Positions 1 to 5,916 of a stretch of 5,916 bases of DNA are shown piece by piece. The DNA comes from an uncultured Candidatus Competibacteraceae bacterium (GTDB lineage: Bacteria; Pseudomonadota; Gammaproteobacteria; Competibacterales; Competibacteraceae). Position 1 is the stretch's first letter. Every line of letters starts with the position of its first letter. The notes under the pieces were generated by a model. That model was not told the DNA's origin, did no database searches, and worked only from the letters and a program-made list of their open reading frames with translations. The stretch lies in assembly GCA_937872125.1 (NCBI GenBank), contig CALMNY010000490.1, forward strand, positions 1 to 5,916, given 5' to 3'. Made by a program: the position numbers and the translations under genes.

Positions 1-3000
1 TGGCAATGCCGGGACGCCGTGGACGAGTTGCTGTTCCTCGCCCCGTGGCTCGCGTTGCCGACCGCACCGAATGAGCTTGGCGACGCTCCTTCGATCAGCA
101 CCCTCCCGACCTTACGCGAATTGGCCAGGCTCGATGTGGAGTTATCGCCCACCGCCGAGGAGCGCGAACCGCTCTCTATGCTGCGTCCGCTCCTTCAGGA
201 CGCCAGCCGCCGCGCCCGCGAGCGGATCGCCGCGCTCGAACTCCTGGCGCTGCAAGCCGGCGAACTGGCCCAAATGGACTACGACTTCCTGTTCGACGAG
301 GCGCGTCATCTGCTGGCGATTGGCTACAACGTCGGCGAGCGGCGGCGGGATGCGAGCTACTACGACTTGCTGGCTTCGGAAGCGCGCCTGGCCAGTTTTG
401 TGGCGATTGCGCAGGGCCAACTGCCGCAGGAAAGCTGGTTTGCCCTGGGACGCCTGCTGATCATCGCCGGGGGCGAGCCGACGCTCCTGTCGTGGAGCGG
501 CTCGATGTTCGAGTACCTCATGCCGCTGCTGGTGATGCCCACCTACGCAAACACGCTGCTCGACCAGACCTATCAGACGGTAGTGGACCGGCAAATCGAG
601 TATGGCCAGCAACGCGGCGTCCCCTGGGGCGTTTCGGAATCCGGCTACAACACGGTCGACGTGCATCTCAACTACCAGTACCGCGCCTTCGGCGTGCCCG
701 GTTTGGGGCTCAAGCGCGGACTGGCCGAGGATCTGGTCATTGCCCCGTATGCTTCCGCGCTCGCCCTGATGGTGGCGCCCGAAGCCGCGTGCCTGAATTT
801 ACAGCGCCTCGCCGCCGCCGGGTTGGCCGGAACCTTCGGCTTCTTCGAGGCCATCGACTACACGCCGTCCCGGCTGCCCCGCGGGCAAGCGAGCGCCGTG
901 GTGCGGTCCTTCATGGCCCATCACCAGGGCATGAGTTTCCTGGCGCTGGCCTACCTGCTGCTGGATCGCCCGATGCAAAAGCGCTTCGAGTCAGCGCCGC
1001 TGTTCCAGGCGACCACCTTGCTGCTTCAGGAGCGCATTCCCACCACCCCGGCGTTCTATTCGCACACGACCCGAGAGATCACCGACATCCGCACCACCGG
1101 CGGTCAGGAAGCGCCAATGCGCGTGTTCGACCGCCCCAACACCCTGTTCCCCGAGGTGCAGTTGTTGTCGAACGGCCGCTACCAGGTGATGGTCACCCAC
1201 GCGGGTGGTGGCTACAGCCGCTGGAAAGACCTCGCTGTCACTCGCTGGCGCGAAGACGCCACCTGCGATTCCTGGGGCGCCTTCTGTTACCTCCGCGACG
1301 TGGCGAGCGGCGCGTTCTGGTCGACGGCCTTTCAGCCGACGCTCCAACCGCCGGACGCCTACGAAGCGATTTTCTCCGAGGGCCGCGCCGAGTTTCGCCG
1401 CCGCGACCACGAGATCGAGTCCTATACCGAGATCGTCGTGTCGCCGGAAGATGACATCGAACTGCGCCGGGTGCGCCTCAGCAACCGCGCCCGGACCCGC
1501 CGGGTCATCGAGATCACCAGTTACGCGGAAGTCGTGCTCGCCCCGCCCGCCGCGGACGCGCTGCATCCGGCGTTCAGCAACCTCTTCGTGCAGACCGAAA
1601 TTCTCCACCCGCAACCGGCGATTCTGTGCACCCGCCGGCCGCGCTCCCGGGACGAGCAGTCGCCCTGGCTGTTGCACCTGATGGTGGTGCGCGGGGCGGA
1701 TTGCGGCGCGGCGTCCTACGAGACGGACCGGATGCGGTTCATCGGCCGCGGCCGCACCGTTGCCGCGCCCCAGGCGCTGCGCGAGGACGCGGTGCTTTCG
1801 GGCAGCGCGGGTTCGGTGCTGGACCCGATGGTCGCCATCCGCTATCGCATCACCCTCGACCCCGAACAAACCGCGACGGTGGATCTGGTCTCCGGCATCG
1901 GCGACACCCGCGCGGCCGCCGTGAGTCTGGTCGCCAAATACCAGGATCAGCGGCTGGCGGATCGCGTCTTCGATCTGGCGTGGACGCACAGCCAAGTGGT
2001 GCTGCGGCAGCTCAATGCCAGCCAGGCCGACGCGCAACTCTACGGACGGCTGGCCAGCTCGATCCTCTATACCCATGCCGCGCTGCGCGCCGAGGCGAGC
2101 ATTCTCAGCCAGAACCGGCGCGGGCAATCCGGGCTGTGGAGTCACGCAGTGTCCGGCGATGTGCCGATCGTGCTGGTGCAGATTGCCGACCCGGCCAACA
2201 TCGCACTGGTCCACCAGCTCGTGCAGGCCCACGCCTATTGGCGACTGAAAGGGCTGACCGTGGATCTGGTGATCTGGAACGAAAGTCGCAATGGTTACCG
2301 GCAACAACTCCACGACCAAATTCTGGGACTGATTGCCGCGGGCGTCGAAGCGCAGGTAATGGATCGCCCCGGCGGCATCTTCATCCGGCCGGCGGATCAG
2401 ATCTCGAACGAGGACCGCATTCTGTTCCAAACCGTCGCGCGGGCCATCCTCAGCGACAGCCGGGGCACGCTGGCGGAACAGCTCAACCGGCGCGGCCCGC
2501 TGGAAAAGCCCGTTCCGCGCTTCCGGCCGACCCGGGACGCTCGTCCCGAACTTCGGGCCGCCCCCGGGTTGCCGCGTAGCGATCTGCTCTTCGACAATGG
2601 CCTGGGGGGCTTCACCCCGGATGGGCGCGAGTACGTCATGACGACCGCGCCCGGTCGGGCGACGCCCGCGCCGTGGGTCAACGTGCTGGCGAATCCACAC
2701 TTTGGGACGGTGCTCTCGGAGAACGGCGCGGCCTACACCTGGAGCGAGAACGCCCACGAGTTCCGCCTCACGCCCTGGCACAATGACCCGGTGAGCGATG
2801 CGAGCGGCGAAGCCTTTTACCTGCGCGACGAAGAGAGCGGCCACTTCTGGTCGCCCACGCCGCTCCCCGCCGGCGGCGCGACGCCCTACGTCAGCCGACA
2901 CGGTTTCGGCTACAGCGTCTTCGAACATACGGAAGACGGGATTCATTCGGAGTTGTGGGTGTACGTGGCCGTGGATGCACCGCTCAAGTTCTCGGTGCTG

Positions 3001-4995
3001 AAGGTGCGCAACGAGTCGGGCCAGCCGCGCCGGCTGTCCGCGACCGGCTACGTGGAGTGGGTGCTCGGCGATCTGCGTCCGAAATCGACGCCGCACGTCA
3101 TCACCGAAATCGACCCGACCAGCGGCGCGCTGGTCGCGCGGAATGCGTACAACACCGAGTTCGCCGACCGCGTGGCCTTCTTCGATGTGGACGAGGCGAC
3201 CCGCACCGTCAGCGGCGACCGCACCGAGTTCCTCGGCCGCAACGGCACGCTCGCAAACCCGGCCGCCCTGGGTCGGGCGCGGCTGTCCGGCAAGGTCGGA
3301 GCGGCCCTGGATCCCTGCGCCGCGATTCAGGTGGGCTTCGAACTGGCCGCCGGGCAAGAGTATGAGATCGTCTTCCGGCTGGGCGTGGCTGGCCGGCGTG
3401 GCGCCGATGACGCCAGCACCCTGGTGCATCGCTGCCGGGGCGCGTCCGCCGCGCGGACCGCTCTCGAAGCGGTGTGGCGACACTGGCAGCACACGCTCGG
3501 CGCGGTGCAGGTGGAAACCCCCGATGAGTCCCTCAACGTGCTGACCAATGGCTGGCTGGTGTACCAGACGATGGCGTGCCGCCTGTGGGCGCGCAGCGGT
3601 TACTACCAGTCGGGGGGCGCGTTCGGTTTCCGCGATCAGTTGCAGGACGTGATGGCGCTCGTCCACGCCGAACCGCACCTCGTGCGCGAGCACCTGCTGC
3701 GCTGCGCGGGTCGGCAGTTCCGGGAAGGCGACGTGCAGCACTGGTGGCATCCGCCGTCGGGCCGGGGGGTGCGGACCCACTGCTCGGACGATTACCTCTG
3801 GCTGCCGTTGGCGACCTGCCGCTACGTGCGGATCACCGGGGACAGCGGGGTGCTGGACGAACCGATTCAGTTCCTGGAAGGTCGTCCGGTCCCCGCCGAG
3901 GAGGATTCGTATTACGACCTGCCCGGCCGGTCCGAAGAAGCGGCGAGTTTGTACGACCATTGCGTGCGCGCTCTGCTGCACGGTCTCCAATTCGGTGAGC
4001 ATGGCCTACCGTTGATCGGCTCCGGCGACTGGAACGACGGCATGGATCGGGTGGGGATACAGGGCCAGGGCGAAAGCATCTGGCTGGGCTTTTTCCTCTA
4101 TGACGTGCTGACGCAGTTCGCCGAGGTGGCCCGCCGGCGAGGCGACCTGCCCTTCGTCGAACGCTGCGAAGGAGAGGCGGCGCACCTGCGCCAGAACCTC
4201 GAGCAGCAGGGTTGGGATGGCGGCTGGTATCGCCGCGCCTACTTCGATGATGGGACGCCGCTGGGATCGGCGAGCAATGCTGAATGCCAGATCGATTCCA
4301 TCGCGCAAAGCTGGTCGGTGCTCTCCGGGGCCGGCGATAACGCGCGTGCGCACTTGGCCATGGCGGCGTTGGATGCGCGCCTGGTGCGCCGGGATCAGGG
4401 GCTGATCCAACTGCTGGACCCGCCCTTCGACACCTCGGATTTGAATCCGGGTTACATCAAGGGCTACGTCCCCGGCGTGCGGGAGAACGGCGGGCAGTAC
4501 ACCCATGCGGCGATCTGGGCGGCGATGGCGTTCGCGGCCTTGGGCGACCGCCGGCGGGCGTGGGAACTCTTCGCCATGATCAACCCGGTGAACCATGCGC
4601 GATCCCCCGAAGCCGTAGCGACTTACAAGGTTGAACCCTACGTGGTCGCAGCGGATATTTATGCGGTGGCACCGCACGTCGGGCGCGGTGGATGGACCTG
4701 GTACACCGGCTCGGCGGGCTGGCTGTACCGGCTGATCGTGGAGTCCCTGCTGGGCTTGCGGCTGGAGGTGGACACTCTACATTTCGCGCCGTGTCTTCCC
4801 GCGGATTGGCACGGGTTCGCGGTGCACTACCGCTATCGGGAGACGGTCTACCACATCGCCGTCACGCAACGGCCCGCCGGGCAGGGCGAGATGAGAGTGA
4901 CGGTGGACGGTGTCGCGCGCGACGACGCAACGATTCCCCTGGTGGACGACCGCCGGGATCACGCGGTCGAGGTGCACATAGGTGGGCGCGGTTAA
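1..4995 (+). CDS. ndvB: Cyclic beta-1,2-glucan synthase (NdvB/ChvB/Cgs), C-terminal part; 5' end outside window
   Basis: Inner-membrane enzyme that builds and cyclises beta-1,2-glucan from UDP-glucose; in the family the C-terminal GH94 region trims chain length by phosphorolysis. The frame is open from base 1 to TAA at 4993-4995, giving 1,664 residues. Family members are about 2,800-2,900 residues, so the GT84 transferase and membrane segments should lie upstream. Codons counted from base 1: glycoamylase-like cyclisation region 1-350, with PWGVSES (622-642), GYNTVD (643-660) and FMAHHQGMS (911-937); first GH94-type sandwich about 370-650; helical module about 660-850 ([18 protein letters not shown]); second sandwich about 865-1160; phosphorylase barrel about 1165-1575. 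The barrel shows GFRDQLQD (3625-3648), [10 protein letters not shown] (3724-3753), GDWNDG (4024-4041) with the expected general-acid Asp, [10 protein letters not shown] (4483-4512) and [14 protein letters not shown] (4681-4722). A beta domain ends the protein, with no membrane segment after it. Family assignment is firm; activity is inferred. Confidence 0.95.
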   Translation, partial: WQCRDAVDELLFLAPWLALPTAPNELGDAPSISTLPTLRELARLDVELSPTAEEREPLSMLRPLLQDASRRARERIAALELLALQAGELAQMDYDFLFDEARHLLAIGYNVGERRRDASYYDLLASEARLASFVAIAQGQLPQESWFALGRLLIIAGGEPTLLSWSGSMFEYLMPLLVMPTYANTLLDQTYQTVVDRQIEYGQQRGVPWGVSESGYNTVDVHLNYQYRAFGVPGLGLKRGLAEDLVIAPYASALALMVAPEAACLNLQRLAAAGLAGTFGFFEAIDYTPSRLPRGQASAVVRSFMAHHQGMSFLALAYLLLDRPMQKRFESAPLFQATTLLLQERIPTTPAFYSHTTREITDIRTTGGQEAPMRVFDRPNTLFPEVQLLSNGRYQVMVTHAGGGYSRWKDLAVTRWREDATCDSWGAFCYLRDVASGAFWSTAFQPTLQPPDAYEAIFSEGRAEFRRRDHEIESYTEIVVSPEDDIELRRVRLSNRARTRRVIEITSYAEVVLAPPAADALHPAFSNLFVQTEILHPQPAILCTRRPRSRDEQSPWLLHLMVVRGADCGAASYETDRMRFIGRGRTVAAPQALREDAVLSGSAGSVLDPMVAIRYRITLDPEQTATVDLVSGIGDTRAAAVSLVAKYQDQRLADRVFDLAWTHSQVVLRQLNASQADAQLYGRLASSILYTHAALRAEASILSQNRRGQSGLWSHAVSGDVPIVLVQIADPANIALVHQLVQAHAYWRLKGLTVDLVIWNESRNGYRQQLHDQILGLIAAGVEAQVMDRPGGIFIRPADQISNEDRILFQTVARAILSDSRGTLAEQLNRRGPLEKPVPRFRPTRDARPELRAAPGLPRSDLLFDNGLGGFTPDGREYVMTTAPGRATPAPWVNVLANPHFGTVLSENGAAYTWSENAHEFRLTPWHNDPVSDASGEAFYLRDEESGHFWSPTPLPAGGATPYVSRHGFGYSVFEHTEDGIHSELWVYVAVDAPLKFSVLKVRNESGQPRRLSATGYVEWVLGDLRPKSTPHVITEIDPTSGALVARNAYNTEFADRVAFFDVDEATRTVSGDRTEFLGRNGTLANPAALGRARLSGKVGAALDPCAAIQVGFELAAGQEYEIVFRLGVAGRRGADDASTLVHRCRGASAARTALEAVWRHWQHTLGAVQVETPDESLNVLTNGWLVYQTMACRLWARSGYYQSGGAFGFRDQLQDVMALVHAEPHLVREHLLRCAGRQFREGDVQHWWHPPSGRGVRTHCSDDYLWLPLATCRYVRITGDSGVLDEPIQFLEGRPVPAEEDSYYDLPGRSEEAASLYDHCVRALLHGLQFGEHGLPLIGSGDWNDGMDRVGIQGQGESIWLGFFLYDVLTQFAEVARRRGDLPFVERCEGEAAHLRQNLEQQGWDGGWYRRAYFDDGTPLGSASNAECQIDSIAQSWSVLSGAGDNARAHLAMAALDARLVRRDQGLIQLLDPPFDTSDLNPGYIKGYVPGVRENGGQYTHAAIWAAMAFAALGDRRRAWELFAMINPVNHARSPEAVATYKVEPYVVAADIYAVAPHVGRGGWTWYTGSAGWLYRLIVESLLGLRLEVDTLHFAPCLPADWHGFAVHYRYRETVYHIAVTQRPAGQGEMRVTVDGVARDDATIPLVDDRRDHAVEVHIGGRG

Positions 4996-5027
4996 ACCGC
5001 ATGGACTTTGAAAGGCAGAGTTTTCTG

Positions 5028-5061
5028 GCCTCGGAGTCGAAAGGGTTCTCGACTTCGAGGT
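5028..5061 (+). terminator. Stem-loop after the glucan synthase gene, possible transcription terminator
   Basis: Bases 5029-5040 pair with 5049-5060 in a 12-bp stem with one G-U wobble (5034/5055) and an 8-base loop (5041-5048). A further G-U pair is possible at 5028/5061. The stem starts 33 bases after the TAA of the glucan synthase and nothing is coded over it, so a 3'-end role is the natural reading. There is no T-run on either side in the orientation an intrinsic terminator needs: the bases after the stem are TGACTGGCGG. It could instead be a U-tract-independent terminator, an mRNA 3'-end stabiliser, or one copy of a dispersed REP-type palindrome. The structure is seen; the function is inferred. 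Confidence 0.45.
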
Positions 5062-5126
5062 GACTGGCGGAACGATCAACGGATCGGAAGCTGTATAGCG
5101 TCGCTGGCGTTATAGGTGCTAGCGCA

Positions 5127-5154
5127 CAGACAGCCCCATCATCTCGTGCATAAT
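5127..5154 (+). promoter_or_regulatory. Candidate sigma70-type promoter for the KaiC-like gene
   Basis: A CATAAT hexamer at 5149-5154 matches the -10 consensus at 5 of 6 positions. CAGACA at 5127-5132 matches the -35 consensus at 4 of 6, and the spacer is 16 bases. Transcription would start near 5161 and leave a leader of about 45 bases before the GTG at 5206. The site lies in the AT-richer part of the intergenic gap, past the hairpin, which fits independent expression. Such matches occur by chance, so this is only a candidate. Confidence 0.4.
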
Positions 5155-5193
5155 GTCGAAAATAGTCGTCAGCGGGTTCCCAGAGATCAGAGG

Positions 5194-5200
5194 TAAGGAG
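5194..5200 (+). promoter_or_regulatory. Ribosome binding site of the KaiC-like gene
   Basis: TAAGGAG matches the anti-Shine-Dalgarno sequence over seven bases and ends five bases before the GTG at 5206. The TAA inside it (5194-5196) is an in-frame stop for the downstream gene, so no start further upstream is possible. Together these two facts fix the GTG start despite its being a non-ATG codon. Confidence 0.8.
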
Positions 5201-5205
5201 TCACC

Positions 5206-5916
5206 GTGAACGAGACGAAGCGAGCAGACCCTCAACCGCTAGCCAAGATCGCCACCGGCATCGAGGGCTTTGATGCGCTGAGCGGCGGCGGGTTGCCACG
5301 GAACCGCACGACTCTGGTAATGGGCGGTCCGGGATCGGGCAAAACCGTTTTCTCGCTGCAAGCCTTGGTCAACGCGGCCCGCCAGCGCGGCGAATCGGGG
5401 ATTTTCGTCGCCTTTGAGGAGAGAGGTCGCGAGATCATGGCGAACGCCGCCACCTTCGATTGGGGTCTCCCCGCGCTGGCGGAAAAACAGATCTATATCC
5501 TCGACGCCCATCTGTCGCCCACCGTCGTCCAGTCCGGCGAGTTCGACTTGAGCGGCATACTGGCCATTCTCAAGGCCAAACAAGAAGCGATGCACGCCGG
5601 TTGGATCGTATTTGACGGCATTGATGTACTGCTGACGCTGTTGCGGGACCCGATTGTGGAAATGCGGGAAATCTATCGGATCCGGGACTGGCTGGCGGAC
5701 AACGAGTTGACCGCCATTATCACGGCCAAGATGGATAGCCAGACCGCCGCGGTGGTGAACTACGGCTTCATGCAGTTCATGGTGGATTGCGTGATCCGCT
5801 TCGACCGGCGCCTGGAGTACGGAGTCCCGGCGCACCGGCTCCAGGTCACCAAATATCGCGGTTCGGATTTTGCGTCGGGTGAGTTTCCGCTCAGCTTCGG
5901 CCGCTCCGGCATCGAA
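5206..5916 (+). CDS. KaiC-like RecA-superfamily ATPase, N-terminal domain; 3' end outside window
   Basis: ATPase of the KaiC/RecA family, cytoplasmic, probably acting in signalling or regulation; the true cyanobacterial clock role cannot be assumed. The GTG start is fixed by an in-frame TAA at 5194-5196 and a strong ribosome binding site. The 237 visible residues form one complete KaiC-type domain: ATGIEGFDALSGGGLP near the N-terminus (16-31), Walker A GGPGSGKT (40-47), paired catalytic glutamates in FEE (70-72), Walker B-like WIVFDGID (133-140, Asp137), and KYRGS followed by GEFPLSF (216-231), as in the CI domain of KaiC. There is no signal peptide or membrane segment. No stop occurs before base 5916, so the gene continues. 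Two-domain KaiC proteins are about 460-570 residues; this may be one, or a single-domain KaiC-like protein. Phosphorylation sites lie in the second domain and are not visible. The wording DGIDVLLTLLRDP resembles the KaiC homologues of non-cyanobacterial bacteria, from memory. Fold assignment is firm, function is not. Confidence 0.9.
   Translation, partial: MNETKRADPQPLAKIATGIEGFDALSGGGLPRNRTTLVMGGPGSGKTVFSLQALVNAARQRGESGIFVAFEERGREIMANAATFDWGLPALAEKQIYILDAHLSPTVVQSGEFDLSGILAILKAKQEAMHAGWIVFDGIDVLLTLLRDPIVEMREIYRIRDWLADNELTAIITAKMDSQTAAVVNYGFMQFMVDCVIRFDRRLEYGVPAHRLQVTKYRGSDFASGEFPLSFGRSGIE

Noticed and set aside
19..21. GTG at base 19 as the real start of the glucan synthase gene
   Set aside because: The frame is open back to base 1, the family needs more than 1,000 further N-terminal residues, and no ribosome binding site precedes this GTG. 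It is an internal valine codon.
991..4002. A 1,003-codon open frame on the minus strand inside the glucan synthase gene
   Set aside because: Its translation is rich in Arg, Ala, Gly, His and Val, with no recognisable domain, and it lies wholly opposite a strongly conserved protein. GC-rich codon bias commonly leaves such long antisense frames open.
5008..5036. TTGAAA at 5008-5013 as a -35 promoter element
   Set aside because: No -10-like hexamer lies 16-18 bases downstream; the expected place reads TCGGAG, inside the hairpin stem.
4692..5063. A small + strand frame spanning the end of the glucan synthase and the start of the gap
   Set aside because: Most of it overlaps the conserved C-terminus of the glucan synthase in another frame, its product is Arg/Gly-rich without a domain, and its end runs through the hairpin at 5028-5061.
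5239..5835. A 198-codon minus-strand frame opposite the KaiC-like gene
   Set aside because: The + strand here encodes an unmistakable KaiC-type domain. The antisense translation shows no motif and has no convincing start context.
1..5916. Mobile elements, CRISPR arrays, tRNA or rRNA genes
   Set aside because: No direct-repeat arrays, transposase-like frames, insertion-sequence ends or RNA gene signatures were seen. Nearly all of the window is covered by the two coding regions.

Overview
This GC-rich window (third codon positions mostly G or C) holds two genes on the + strand, both cut by a window edge. The combination of a cyclic beta-1,2-glucan synthase and a KaiC-family ATPase suggests a high-GC bacterium, most likely a proteobacterium. 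That placement is inference; nothing here fixes genus or class.

Bases 1-4995 are the C-terminal 1,664 residues of an NdvB/ChvB/Cgs-type cyclic beta-1,2-glucan synthase. The reading frame is open at base 1, so the membrane-embedded glucosyltransferase part lies upstream. What is visible is the glucan-processing half: the glycoamylase-like cyclisation region (about 1-1050), a first GH94-type beta-sandwich (about 1110-1960), a helical linker module (about 1975-2550), a second sandwich (about 2590-3480), and the GH94 phosphorylase barrel with its C-terminal beta domain (about 3490-4990). The hallmark motifs are all present and the frame is uninterrupted, so the protein looks functional.

Bases 4996-5205 are a 210-base intergenic stretch. 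It has a strong hairpin shortly after the first stop codon (5028-5061, without a T-tract), a plausible sigma70-type promoter (5127-5154) and a good Shine-Dalgarno sequence (5194-5200).

Bases 5206-5916 are the first 237 codons of a KaiC-like RecA-fold ATPase. It begins with GTG and runs off the window. It has Walker A, the paired catalytic glutamates, Walker B and the KYRGS motif of a complete N-terminal KaiC domain. Whether a second ATPase domain follows cannot be seen.

The two genes are co-directional, but the hairpin, gap and candidate promoter suggest separate transcription. One makes an osmoregulated periplasmic or exported glucan; the other is probably a signalling or regulatory ATPase. 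I see no direct functional link and no clearly novel system. The points most worth following are the KaiC-like gene's downstream partners and the intergenic structure.
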